Assembly: GCF_016056375.1 (NCBI RefSeq)
Contig: NZ_JAEDAE010000004.1
Coordinates: 310,001-374,000 of the forward strand
Length of the DNA: 64,000 nucleotides
Reading direction: 5' to 3'
From: Hymenobacter negativus
GTDB taxonomy: Bacteria > Bacteroidota > Bacteroidia > Cytophagales > Hymenobacteraceae
Positions 25,260 through 33,445 of this stretch are shown here, piece by piece (positions within the stretch are counted from its first letter, which is position 1; each line of letters starts with the position of its first letter). The position numbers and the translations under genes were made by a program. The notes under the pieces were generated by a model. The model saw only the letters and a program-made list of their open reading frames with translations, was not told where the DNA came from and made no database searches.

Positions 25260-26918
25260 ATGCCCGACAAAAAACCCATAATCCTCGCTGTTGATGACGA
25301 CCCGCAAGTGCTGGCCGCCATTGCCCGCGACCTGCGCCAGGAGTTCAGCGAGGACTACCGCATTCTGCGCGTGAACTCCGGCCCCGAGGCGCTCACGACC
25401 GTTAAGGAGCTGCACGAAAAGGAAGAGCCGCTGGCCCTCATCGTGGCAGACCAGCGCATGCCCGAGCTAGAAGGCGTGGAGCTGCTTACGGCTTCGCGCG
25501 AGTTTTTTCCCGATGCGAAGCGCGTGCTGCTCACAGCCTACGCCGATACCGAAGCCGCCGTGCGCGCCATCAACTCGGCCCGGCTCGACCACTACCTGAT
25601 GAAGCCCTGGGACCCGCCCGAAAATCTGCTTTATCCGATTCTGCACGATTTGCTCACTGCCTGGCAGGTCACGCACAAGCCCAAGTTTGGCGGCATCCGG
25701 CTCATCGGTTTTCAATGGTCGCCGCTCTCGCACGAACTCAAGGATTTCCTGAGCGGCTACATGGTGGGCTACCAGTGGCTCGACTACGAAACCAACCCCG
25801 AAGCCAAAGAGTTAGTAAAAGCCCGCGGCTTCACCTCTAGTGACTTACCACTGATTATCTGCGCCGACGGCAAAGCCGTGGCCAACCCCACCAAAACCGC
25901 CCTGGCCGAGCACCTGAACATCGCCAACCAACCCCTGCAGGACCTGTACGACGTGGTGGTGGTGGGCGCCGGGCCGTCTGGGCTGGCCGCTGCCGTGTAC
26001 GGGGCCAGCGAAGGCCTCAAAACCCTCATCGTGGAGCGGCAGACGCCCGGCGGGCAGGCCGGCACCAGCTCGCGCATCGAAAACTACCTGGGCTTCCCCA
26101 CCGGCCTGAGCGGGGCCGAGCTGGCTTTCCGCGCCTGGACCCAGGCCGTGCGCCTCGGGGCCGAGTTTCTGGCACCGCAGGAAGTGGCCGACCTCTGCAT
26201 TCAGGACGGCTACAAAGTCCTGACCCTGAGCGACGGCCGCGAAATCAGCACCAAAGCTGTGGTCCTCACTACCGGCGTGAGCTACCGCACCCTCGACGTG
26301 CCCGGCATGGAGCGCCTGAGCGGCGCGGGTGTGTATTATGGCGCGGCCCGCACCGAAGCCCGCAGCTGCGACGAGCAGGACGTGTACATTGTGGGCGGCG
26401 GCAATTCGGCCGGGCAGGCAGCCATGTACCTGGCCACCTACGCCCGCAAGGTGTTCATCGTCATTCGCGGCGCCAATTTGGCTGCCAGCATGTCGGCGTA
26501 TCTTATTGAGCAGATTCGTACTACGCCCAATATTGAGCTTTTGCCGCATTCCCAAATCAAGGAAGCCTGCGGCCAGGACCACCTCGAAGCCGTGATGGTA
26601 GACGTGAACGGGACCGTCGAAAAACGCCCGGCTCGCGCCTTGTTTGTTTTCATCGGCGCCAAACCCAGCACCGAATGGATTTGCGACCAGGTGTTGTGCG
26701 ACGGCAAGGGCTTCCTTCTCACCGGCCGCGACCTCGTGACTGACCCGCGCTACGCCGAAGTATGGAAAAAAGACCGGGAGCCTTACTTGCTCGAAACCTG
26801 CGTACCCGGCATTTTCGCAGCTGGTGACAGCCGCGCCGGGGCTATGGCCCGCGTAGCCTCCGCCGTGGGCGAGGGCAGCATGGCCATCAAGTTTGTGCAC
26901 CAGTACCTAGACGAGTAA
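25260..26918 (+). CDS. Response regulator fused to a thioredoxin reductase-like flavoprotein
   Basis: A 552-residue three-part protein. Residues 1-130 are a receiver domain (AVDDDPQVLAAI, Asp64 in IVADQRMPEL, LMKPWD). Residues about 140-220 look like a glutaredoxin-type fold without a cysteine pair (IRLIGFQWSPLSHELKDFL). From residue about 228 on is a thioredoxin reductase-like FAD/NADPH unit: VVVGAGPSGLAAAVYGASEG, GGQAGTSSRIENYLGFPTGL, IVGGGNSAGQAAMY and GIFAAGDSRAGAMARVASAV. The usual CxxC redox site is missing: the equivalent stretch reads YYGAARTEARSC. The output is therefore probably an NAD(P)H-dependent redox activity controlled by phosphorylation, using the kinase 15 bases upstream. 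Confidence 0.88.
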   Translation: MPDKKPIILAVDDDPQVLAAIARDLRQEFSEDYRILRVNSGPEALTTVKELHEKEEPLALIVADQRMPELEGVELLTASREFFPDAKRVLLTAYADTEAAVRAINSARLDHYLMKPWDPPENLLYPILHDLLTAWQVTHKPKFGGIRLIGFQWSPLSHELKDFLSGYMVGYQWLDYETNPEAKELVKARGFTSSDLPLIICADGKAVANPTKTALAEHLNIANQPLQDLYDVVVVGAGPSGLAAAVYGASEGLKTLIVERQTPGGQAGTSSRIENYLGFPTGLSGAELAFRAWTQAVRLGAEFLAPQEVADLCIQDGYKVLTLSDGREISTKAVVLTTGVSYRTLDVPGMERLSGAGVYYGAARTEARSCDEQDVYIVGGGNSAGQAAMYLATYARKVFIVIRGANLAASMSAYLIEQIRTTPNIELLPHSQIKEACGQDHLEAVMVDVNGTVEKRPARALFVFIGAKPSTEWICDQVLCDGKGFLLTGRDLVTDPRYAEVWKKDREPYLLETCVPGIFAAGDSRAGAMARVASAVGEGSMAIKFVHQYLDE

Positions 26919-26933
26919 GGCATAGGACATCGC

Positions 26934-27121
26934 CTGTCATTGCGAGCGAAACGTAGTGAAGCGCGGCAAACGAAGTTCAGCGTAGCTAATCCGACCTATC
27001 ACATCCAGACACACCCTTTCATCAAAAAGCCCCGGCACTATGTAGTGTCGGGGCTTTTCACATTATCAGGCTGGTCGCTGAGCACAGGACGGATTACTTC
27101 GGCTTCGCCTCGCAACGACAG
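26934..27121. repeat. Inverted repeat, GTCATTGCGAGCGAA family, enclosing a terminator
   Basis: CTGTCATTGCGAGCG near the left end is mirrored by CGCCTCGCAACGACAG near the right end. The arms belong to another widely dispersed repeat type (GTCATTGCGAGCGAAGCGAAG). An intrinsic terminator (27025-27058) lies between them. The element fills the spacer between two convergent genes. Confidence 0.65.
27025..27058. terminator. Bidirectional intrinsic terminator
   Basis: AAAAGCCCCGGCACTA, loop TG, TAGTGTCGGGGCTTTT. The stem is flanked by A- and T-runs, so it can work in both directions between the convergent reductase fusion and rfbA. Confidence 0.9.
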
Positions 27122-27125
27122 CCGA

Positions 27126-28004
27126 CTACCCCTCCATCAGTAGCTGCTCGGGCAGATTCATCAGGTAGTCGCCGTAGCCGCTTTTGCGCAGCGGGGCGGC
27201 AATGGCGCGCAGTTGGTCGGCGTCAATAAAGCCCTGGCGGTATGCGGCTTCTTCAATCGAGCCCACTTTCAGGCCCTGGCGCTGCTCAATCACCTTCACA
27301 AATTCGCCGGCCTGCATCAGGCTTTCGAACGTGCCGGTGTCGAGCCAGGCCGTGCCGCGGCCGAGGATGCCCACTTTCAGCGTGCCCCGGCGCAGGTACT
27401 CCTTGTTCACGTCCGTGATTTCGTATTCGCCGCGGGGGCTCATTTCGAGGTTCTTGGCAATTTCCACCACGTCGTTGTCGTAGAAATAAAGGCCGGGCAC
27501 GGCGTAGTTGCTCTTAGGCTTGGCCGGCTTTTCTTCAATGCTAAGGGCTCTTTTATCGGCGTCGAACTCCACCACACCGTAGCGCTCGGGGTCGTGCACG
27601 TGGTAGGCGAACACCACGCCGCCCTTCGGGTCGTTGTTCGATTTCAGCAGTTCTTCCAAGCCAGCGCCGTAGAAAATATTGTCGCCGAGCACCAGGGCCA
27701 CGCTATCGGTACCGATAAAATCAGCGCCCAGCACAAAAGCCTGAGCCAGGCCGTTGGGCACCTCCTGCACCACGTACTGGAAATCGCAGCCCAGGCTTTT
27801 GCCGTCGCCAAGTAGCTTTTTGAACTGCTCCTGGTCGTGAGGCGTGGTGATAATCAGCACTTCCCGAATACCTGCCGACAGCAGAATCGACAGCGGATAA
27901 TAAATCATCGGCTTGTCGTACACGGGCATGAGTTGCTTCGATACGGCCAGCGTGAGCGGGTGCAGGCGGGTGCCGGAGCCGCCGGCGAGGATAATTCCTT
28001 TCAT
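27126..28004 (-). CDS. rfbA: Glucose-1-phosphate thymidylyltransferase
   Basis: Makes dTDP-glucose from glucose-1-phosphate and dTTP, the first step to dTDP-L-rhamnose and other deoxy sugars. The nucleotidyltransferase motif [20 protein letters not shown] and [18 protein letters not shown] are typical, as are [10 protein letters not shown] and [17 protein letters not shown]. Length 292 is normal. It is the last gene of a minus-strand nucleotide-sugar block and would work with rfbB at 29240, which is two genes upstream. rfbC and rfbD are not in the window. Confidence 0.96.
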   Translation of the reverse strand: MKGIILAGGSGTRLHPLTLAVSKQLMPVYDKPMIYYPLSILLSAGIREVLIITTPHDQEQFKKLLGDGKSLGCDFQYVVQEVPNGLAQAFVLGADFIGTDSVALVLGDNIFYGAGLEELLKSNNDPKGGVVFAYHVHDPERYGVVEFDADKRALSIEEKPAKPKSNYAVPGLYFYDNDVVEIAKNLEMSPRGEYEITDVNKEYLRRGTLKVGILGRGTAWLDTGTFESLMQAGEFVKVIEQRQGLKVGSIEEAAYRQGFIDADQLRAIAAPLRKSGYGDYLMNLPEQLLMEG

Positions 28005-28012
28005 AGTACTTC

Positions 28013-28117
28013 TGTCATCCTGAGCGCAGCGAAGGACCTTATCACGTTCGCGCCGCAGTGGGTTAGTAATTCTGACGCAGGCAGCCGTGATAAGATGCTT
28101 CCTTCGTCAGCATGACA
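28013..28117. repeat. Chimeric inverted repeat, copy 7
   Basis: The left arm, TGTCATCCTGAGCGCAGCGA then AGGACCTTATCACG, is of the copy 1 type; the right arm, CGTGATAAGATGCTTCCTTC then GTCAGCATGACA, carries the ATGCTT/CAGCATGAC words of copies 3 and 4. The arms therefore pair well near the loop (TTATCACG with CGTGATAA) and at the ends but not between. Located between rfbA and the WbpP-type epimerase. Confidence 0.75.
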
Positions 28118-28122
28118 ATGAT

Positions 28123-29130
28123 TTAGTTACGCTCCTGAATAAACTCCTGATTGGCTTTGAACCACTCCAGCGTCTTCTTCAACCCCTCACGAATGCGTAC
28201 CTGCGGCTGGTAGCCCAGCAACCGGTTAGCCTTCGAGATATCGGCCAGGGAATCGCGGATATCCCCGGCGCGGTTGGGGCCGAATTTCGGAGCCAAATCC
28301 GAACCGGCTTCTTCGCGCAGGATGTCGTACATCTGCACCAGCGAAGTCCGGTCGCCCACGGCAATGTTGTACACCTGGCCCAGGGCCTCGGGATTCTGCA
28401 CCAGCGCGGCGCGGATGTTGGCTTCCACGCAGTTTTCCACGAAGGTGAAGTCTCGGGTCTGGCCGCCGTCGCCGTTCAGCGTGGGCGGCTCGTTGCGCAG
28501 AATGGCATCGATAAACAGCGGAATCACTGCTGCATAGGCTCCGCCGGGGTCCTGGCGCGGGCCGAAGATGTTGAAGTAGCGCAGGCCGACGATTTCCATG
28601 CCGTAGGTTTTGGCAAACACGTCGGCGTACAGTTCGTTGGCATATTTCGTCACGGCGTAGGGCGAGAGCGGCTTGCCGATGCGGTCTTCCACCTTGGGCA
28701 GACCGGGGTGGTCGCCGTAAGTTGAGGACGAAGCGGCATACACGAAGCGCTTCACGCCAGTGTCCTTGGCGGCCGTCAGCATCTGCACGAAGCCGCCCAC
28801 GTTCACGTCGTTGGTCAGCACCGGGTCTTTGATGGAGCGCGGCACCGAGCCAAGCGCGGCTTCGTGCAGCACCACGTCCACGCCTTCGCAGGCCGCAGCG
28901 CAGGTGGCGGCGTCGCGGATATCGCCCTCAACGATTTCCAGGCGAGAATCGCCCGCAAATAGCGCCAGGTTCTTGCGGAAACCGTTGGAATAGTTGTCCA
29001 GCGTCCGCACTTTCTTCACGCCGTACTTCAGCAGGTACTCCACGATGTTAGAACCGATGAAGCCCGCGCCGCCAGTCACGAGAAAAGTCAGGTTATCGAG
29101 CGGCTGCTCGTGAAAAGGGTGTTCGTACAC
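28123..29130 (-). CDS. NAD-dependent UDP-sugar epimerase, WbpP-like
   Basis: Extended SDR of 335 residues with a GTG start. The NAD motif is LVTGGAGFIGSNIVEYLL; the catalytic Ser/Tyr/Lys are in YAASSSTYGD and SPYAVTKYANELYA. The pattern EAALGSVPRSIKDP and FGPRQDPGGAYAAVIPLFID is close to the UDP-N-acetylglucosamine C4-epimerases of the WbpP/TviC group. With the WbpO-like dehydrogenase at 31394 it would convert UDP-GlcNAc to UDP-N-acetylgalactosaminuronate. It lies between two inverted repeats in the minus-strand sugar block. Confidence 0.88.
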   Translation of the reverse strand: MYEHPFHEQPLDNLTFLVTGGAGFIGSNIVEYLLKYGVKKVRTLDNYSNGFRKNLALFAGDSRLEIVEGDIRDAATCAAACEGVDVVLHEAALGSVPRSIKDPVLTNDVNVGGFVQMLTAAKDTGVKRFVYAASSSTYGDHPGLPKVEDRIGKPLSPYAVTKYANELYADVFAKTYGMEIVGLRYFNIFGPRQDPGGAYAAVIPLFIDAILRNEPPTLNGDGGQTRDFTFVENCVEANIRAALVQNPEALGQVYNIAVGDRTSLVQMYDILREEAGSDLAPKFGPNRAGDIRDSLADISKANRLLGYQPQVRIREGLKKTLEWFKANQEFIQERN

Positions 29131-29136
29131 TTCGTC

Positions 29137-29233
29137 GAGTTAAGAGTTAAAAGGTAGGAGGTAAGAGTTGAGTCCTGGCAGCTTGAGTTGCTTATAGTAT
29201 CAACTCTTACCTCCTAACTTTTAACTCTTAATT
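29137..29233. repeat. Inverted repeat made of GTTAAGAGTTA-type words, second copy
   Basis: Left arm GAGTTAAGAGTTAAAAGGTA then GGAGGTAAGAGTTGA, right arm TCAACTCTTACCTCCTAACT then TTTAACTCTTA. It is related in words but not in exact sequence to the copy at 18441. It fills the spacer between the WbpP-like gene and rfbB, starting seven bases after the rfbB stop on the minus strand. Confidence 0.9.
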
Positions 29234-29239
29234 AAAGCG

Positions 29240-30295
29240 CTAGCGCCCCGCGTACTGCTTCGCGTTGTATTCCTGATACGCGCCGCTCGTTACGCTATTG
29301 AGCCACTCTTCGTTGGCGAGGTACCAGTCCACGGTTTGGGCCAGGCCTTGCTCGAAGGTTACGGACGGCTTCCAGCCCAGCTCGTTCATGATTTTGCTGG
29401 AGTCGATGGCGTAGCGCATGTCGTGGCCGGCGCGGTCGGTCACGAACTTGATGAGCTTGCGCGAGGTGCCCTGCGCCTGGCCGGTTTTCTCGTCCACTAC
29501 GTCGCAGAGCAGCTCGATGAGCTTTAGGTTCTGCCACTCGTTCACCCCGCCAATGTTGTAGGTATCGCCGTTTTTGCCCTTGTGGAACACCGCGTCGATG
29601 GCCGTGGCGTGGTCTTTCACGAAGAGCCAGTCGCGCACGTTTTCGCCTTTGCCGTACACGGGCACCGGCTGGCCGGTGCGCAGGCGGTGAATGGCCAGCG
29701 GAATCAGCTTCTCGGGGAAGTGGTTGGGGCCGTAGTTATTCGAGCAGTTGCTCAGCTTGATGGGCAGACCATACGTGTGGTGCCAGGCCCGCACGAAGTG
29801 GTCGGAGCTGGCTTTCGAAGCCGAGTAGGGCGAGCGGGGGTCGTAGCTGGTTTCCTCAGTGAACATCTCGGGTCCGAAGTCCAGCGAGCCGTACACCTCG
29901 TCGGTGCTCACGTGGTAGAACACGTGGCCGTCGTAACCGCCGGGCTGCCACAGGTGGCGGGCTGCATTCAGCAAATTCACCGTGCCAATGACGTTGGTTT
30001 TCACGAAAGCCATTGGGTCGGTGATGCTGCGGTCCACGTGCGACTCGGCCGCAAGGTGAATTACCGCATCGGGCTCCTCGTTGGCAAACAGCTGGTCGAT
30101 AAAGCTCTGGTCGGCAATGTCGCCTTTGATGAACTTGTAGTTCGAGGCATTCTCGATGTCGCGCAGGTTTTCCAGGTTGCCGGCGTAGGTCAGCGCGTCG
30201 AGGTTGATAATCTGATAGTTCGGGTATTTCGTTACGAAGAGCCGAACTACGTGAGAGCCAATGAAACCGGCGCCGCCAGTGATGAGGATTTTCAT
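29240..30295 (-). CDS. rfbB: dTDP-glucose 4,6-dehydratase
   Basis: Converts dTDP-glucose to dTDP-4-keto-6-deoxy-glucose. The NAD motif ILITGGAGFIGSHVVRLF, IHLAAESHVDRSITDP, the active-site VSTDEVYG, and PYSASKASSDHFVRAWHHTY are diagnostic for this enzyme. Length 351 is normal. Its product is needed after RfbA, whose gene is in the same strand block. The gene is preceded by galE and separated from the next by a repeat, so transcription of the block may be punctuated. Confidence 0.96.
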   Translation of the reverse strand: MKILITGGAGFIGSHVVRLFVTKYPNYQIINLDALTYAGNLENLRDIENASNYKFIKGDIADQSFIDQLFANEEPDAVIHLAAESHVDRSITDPMAFVKTNVIGTVNLLNAARHLWQPGGYDGHVFYHVSTDEVYGSLDFGPEMFTEETSYDPRSPYSASKASSDHFVRAWHHTYGLPIKLSNCSNNYGPNHFPEKLIPLAIHRLRTGQPVPVYGKGENVRDWLFVKDHATAIDAVFHKGKNGDTYNIGGVNEWQNLKLIELLCDVVDEKTGQAQGTSRKLIKFVTDRAGHDMRYAIDSSKIMNELGWKPSVTFEQGLAQTVDWYLANEEWLNSVTSGAYQEYNAKQYAGR

Positions 30296-30349
30296 GGTGT
30301 TGCTTGTTTTTCGGGCGCGCCATGCGCCGCCGAGGTCTATATAATCTAT

Positions 30350-31375
30350 TTATTTCTTAGCCAATGCCTGCTGCCATTTCCAGGCGCTGGCCAACGAATC
30401 CGCCAGAGAAGTTTCGGTTTTGAAGCCCAGCCCTTCCGCGGCCTTGGTGGCGTCGGCGTAGATGGCGGGCACATCGCCGGCACGGCGCGGGCCGATGCGA
30501 TAGTTGAGCTTCTGGCCGCTCACCCGCTCGAAGGTTTGCACCACTTCCAGCACCGAGTTGCCGTGGCCGGTGCCCACGTTGAAGGTTTCCACCGTTTCGC
30601 TGCCTTTGCGGTCCAGCAGGCGTTGTACAGCCACTACATGCGCTTTGGCGAGGTCCACGACGTGGATATAGTCGCGGATGTTGGTCCCATCCACGGTGTC
30701 GTAGTCGCCGCCGTTGATGGTCAGTTGCTCGCGAATGCCGGCCGCCGTCTGGGTAATGAACGGTACGAGGTTGTTGGGCACGCCCAGCGGCAGCTCACCA
30801 ATCTTGGCCGATTCGTGGGCGCCGATGGGGTTGAAATAACGCAGCAGAATGGTGTGCAGCTCGTTGGTCGGCGCGGCCGATACGTCGCGCACCACGTCTT
30901 CGCACATCTGTTTGGTGCGGCCGTAGGGCGACGAAGCCGGTTTGGTGGGCGTATTTTCCGTTACGGGCAGCGCGTCGGGAATGCCGTACACGGTGCACGA
31001 CGACGAGAACACCAGGTTGTGCACCTTGAATTCGGCCATCACGCCCAGCAGCGTCAGCAGCGAGCCCACGTTGTTTTGGAAATACATCAGCGGCTTTGCT
31101 ACCGATTCGCCCACGGCCTTGTAAGCCGCAAAGTGAATGACGCCCTGAATATCGTTCTCGGTCTCAAACACGCCGCGCAAGGCCGTCGCGTCGGCGCAGT
31201 CGATGCGGTACGTTGGCACTTTCACGCCCAGAATGGACTCGATGCCGGCCAGCGCCGACTCTTCCGAATTGCTGAAGTTATCCACGATAACCGGCTGGTA
31301 ACCGGCCTGCTGGAGCGCCACCACCGCGTGGGAGCCAATGTAGCCGGCGCCGCCGGTAACGAGTATCTTGCTCAT
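30350..31375 (-). CDS. galE: UDP-glucose 4-epimerase
   Basis: Interconverts UDP-glucose and UDP-galactose. Motifs: ILVTGGAGYIGSHAVVALQQ, SSSCTVYGIPDALPVTE, SPYGRTKQMCED, LRYFNPIGAHESAKIGE and RDYIHVVDLAKAHV. The start at 31375 (MSKILVTGG) is preferred to the ATG five codons upstream. At 341 residues it has the usual length. It lies 54 bases upstream of rfbB and 19 bases downstream of the dehydrogenase gene, so these three are probably co-transcribed. Confidence 0.95.
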   Translation of the reverse strand: MSKILVTGGAGYIGSHAVVALQQAGYQPVIVDNFSNSEESALAGIESILGVKVPTYRIDCADATALRGVFETENDIQGVIHFAAYKAVGESVAKPLMYFQNNVGSLLTLLGVMAEFKVHNLVFSSSCTVYGIPDALPVTENTPTKPASSPYGRTKQMCEDVVRDVSAAPTNELHTILLRYFNPIGAHESAKIGELPLGVPNNLVPFITQTAAGIREQLTINGGDYDTVDGTNIRDYIHVVDLAKAHVVAVQRLLDRKGSETVETFNVGTGHGNSVLEVVQTFERVSGQKLNYRIGPRRAGDVPAIYADATKAAEGLGFKTETSLADSLASAWKWQQALAKK

Positions 31376-31393
31376 ATACTGCTCAGTCAATTA

Positions 31394-32689
31394 CTACAGG
31401 CTCCAGTATTGCAGGTCCTTCATTTTCCCGCGGTACAGGCCTTTGATGTCGACCAGCACCGCATTGTCGGAGGTGATGGACTGGAAGTACGCTTCGTCTT
31501 TTGATGCGTAAGGAGCGTGGCTCACGGCCACAATCACGGCGTCGTAGTCGTTGCGCACGTCGTCGTTGTGGGTCAAGCGGAAGCCGTACTCGTGGTGCAG
31601 CTCGTTCGAATCAGCGTGCGGGTCGATGATGTCAACATTCACCGAGAAGTTTTTCAGCTCCTGAATTACGTCGGCCACCTTGGAGTTGCGGATGTCCTCC
31701 ACGTTCTCTTTAAATGTAGCGCCCATCACCAGCACGCGGCTTTTGGCCACATCCTTGCCCTTCTTAATCATCATCTGCACCGTTTTGCGGGCGATGTATG
31801 CGCCCATGTTGTCGTTGGTGGTGCGGCCCGAAAGAATCACCTTGGCGTCGTATCCCAGTTCTTTCGCCTTGTAGGTCAGGTAGTACGGGTCGACACCGAT
31901 GCAGTGGCCGCCCACCAGACCGGGCGAGAATTTCAGGAAGTTCCACTTGGTGCCGGCAGCTTCCAGCACTTCGTAGGTGTTGATGCTCATGCGGTCGAAA
32001 ATCATCGACAGCTCGTTCATCAGGGCGATGTTGACATCGCGCTGGGTGTTTTCGATGATTTTAGCGGCCTCGGCCACGCGAATGCTGCTGGCGCGGTGCA
32101 CGCCGGCCTTCACCACCAGCTCGTAAACTTTGGCAATGGTATCGAGCGACTCTTCGTCGCAGCCGCTCACCACTTTCACAATGCGCGTGAGGGTGTGCTC
32201 TTTATCGCCAGGGTTAATGCGCTCGGGCGAGTAGCCGACCTTGAAATCGGTCGGAAACTTCAGGCCCGAGAGGCGCTCCATCACCGGAATGCAGTCCTCC
32301 TCGGTGCAGCCGGGATACACAGTGCTTTCGAACACCACGTAGTCGCCTTTTTTCAGCACTTTGCCTACCGAGCCGGACGCGCCAAGCAGGGGCTTCAGGT
32401 CGGGCTGGGCATGCTCGTCGATGGGCGTGGGCACGGCCACAATGTAGAATTGCGCCTGGCGCAGCACTTCCAGCGAATCGGTGAAGGTGATGTCGCAGCC
32501 TTCGAATGCTTCTTTATCCAGCTCGCCGCTGGGGTCAATGCCTTCTTTCATCTGGGCCACACGGCCGGCATTGATGTCGAAGCCAATCACCTTGAGTTGC
32601 TTGGCAAATTCGAGGGCGATAGGAAGGCCCACGTAGCCGAGGCCGATGACGGCCAGGGTGGCCTCTTTGCGCAATAGTTGGTCGTACAC
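31394..32689 (-). CDS. UDP-N-acetyl hexosamine dehydrogenase, WbpO/TviB-like
   Basis: NAD-dependent four-electron oxidation of a UDP-HexNAc to its uronic acid. The NAD motif is AVIGLGYVGLPIALEFAKQ; the catalytic cysteine is Cys263 in LVGGHCIGVDPYYLTYKA, a form typical for the WbpO/TviB group rather than UDP-glucose dehydrogenases. ESTVYPGCTEEDCIP and GYSPERINPGDKEHTL support this. 431 residues, GTG start. With the WbpP-like epimerase the likely product is UDP-GalNAcA. Confidence 0.93.
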   Translation of the reverse strand: MYDQLLRKEATLAVIGLGYVGLPIALEFAKQLKVIGFDINAGRVAQMKEGIDPSGELDKEAFEGCDITFTDSLEVLRQAQFYIVAVPTPIDEHAQPDLKPLLGASGSVGKVLKKGDYVVFESTVYPGCTEEDCIPVMERLSGLKFPTDFKVGYSPERINPGDKEHTLTRIVKVVSGCDEESLDTIAKVYELVVKAGVHRASSIRVAEAAKIIENTQRDVNIALMNELSMIFDRMSINTYEVLEAAGTKWNFLKFSPGLVGGHCIGVDPYYLTYKAKELGYDAKVILSGRTTNDNMGAYIARKTVQMMIKKGKDVAKSRVLVMGATFKENVEDIRNSKVADVIQELKNFSVNVDIIDPHADSNELHHEYGFRLTHNDDVRNDYDAVIVAVSHAPYASKDEAYFQSITSDNAVLVDIKGLYRGKMKDLQYWSL

Positions 32690-32720
32690 GAGCGTAATGT
32701 TCAGTTGCTAATTTTCACGG

Positions 32721-33353
32721 TTAGTTGCTGATTTTCGGCAACTTATTAGTAGTGTGCCCCAGCGGACGAACCGCACGGCCGTCGGGACTCAGTTCATATT
32801 TTTCGGCACTTTCGGGGCAGGTGGCGTGGCCGTGCTGGTCGAAAGTGAGGCGGTGCCCGTAGGCGCTCATCCAGCCTTGCGGGCGGGCGGGCGTGCCGTA
32901 TACGAGGGCGTAGGCCGGAACGTCATGCGTGACCACGCTGCCCGCGCCCACAAAGGCGTAGCGGCCCAGCCGCGTGCCGCACACGATGGTGGCATTAGCC
33001 CCAATGGTAACGCCCTGCTCCAGGTAAGTGGTCTGGTATTGGCCGGGGCCCTTGCGGGGCACGGCGCTGCGCGGGTTTTTCACGTTGGTGAACACCACCG
33101 AAGGCCCCAGGAACACGTCGTCTTCGCACACCACTCCGCCGTACAGGCTCACGTTGTTCTGCACCTTCACGTTACGTCCCAGGGTCACGCCGTCGGCCAC
33201 AAATACGTTCTGGCCCAGGTTGCAGTCTTCGCCGATATCGGCCCCGGCGCACACGTGGCAAAAGTGCCAGATGCGGCTACCCCGGCCTATCTGGCATCCC
33301 TCGTCGAGGATGGCCGTGGGATGGGCGTAATAATCGGGGGTGGCGTGGGGCAT
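32721..33353 (-). CDS. Left-handed beta-helix acetyltransferase, WbpD-like
   Basis: A 210-residue hexapeptide-repeat acetyltransferase. The repeats are visible from [18 protein letters not shown] through [20 protein letters not shown] to [13 protein letters not shown] and [35 protein letters not shown] and the loop with [11 protein letters not shown] fit the WbpD group, which acetylates the 3-amino group of UDP-GlcNAc(3N)A. The other WbpABE steps are not encoded here, so they must lie elsewhere or the substrate differs. It is the first gene of the minus-strand sugar block. Confidence 0.88.
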   Translation of the reverse strand: MPHATPDYYAHPTAILDEGCQIGRGSRIWHFCHVCAGADIGEDCNLGQNVFVADGVTLGRNVKVQNNVSLYGGVVCEDDVFLGPSVVFTNVKNPRSAVPRKGPGQYQTTYLEQGVTIGANATIVCGTRLGRYAFVGAGSVVTHDVPAYALVYGTPARPQGWMSAYGHRLTFDQHGHATCPESAEKYELSPDGRAVRPLGHTTNKLPKISN

Positions 33354-33379
33354 TCGGGGCAGTCAAGCGGTTCAGCCCG

Positions 33380-33387
33380 CAAAGGTA
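33380..33387 (-). promoter_or_regulatory. -7 box (TACCTTTG) for the nucleotide-sugar block
   Basis: CAAAGGTA on the plus strand reads TACCTTTG on the minus strand, 26 bases before the WbpD-like start. It is in the divergent spacer with the Uma2 gene. No clear -33 TTG at the right distance. Confidence 0.45.
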
Positions 33388-33445
33388 AGGACAAGGGCGG
33401 GGTTGGCTTCGTACTTTTGGGTAATTCCCTTATTGTGCTTGTATT

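Noticed and set aside
26940-27143. 67-codon frame after the reductase fusion
   Set aside because: It runs through an inverted repeat and a terminator hairpin.
5738-28117. CRISPR array
   Set aside because: The repeated units are far apart, palindromic over their whole length and without regular spacers; no cas genes are present.
29582-31504. 640-codon plus-strand frame over rfbB and galE
   Set aside because: Antisense shadow across two well-defined enzymes.
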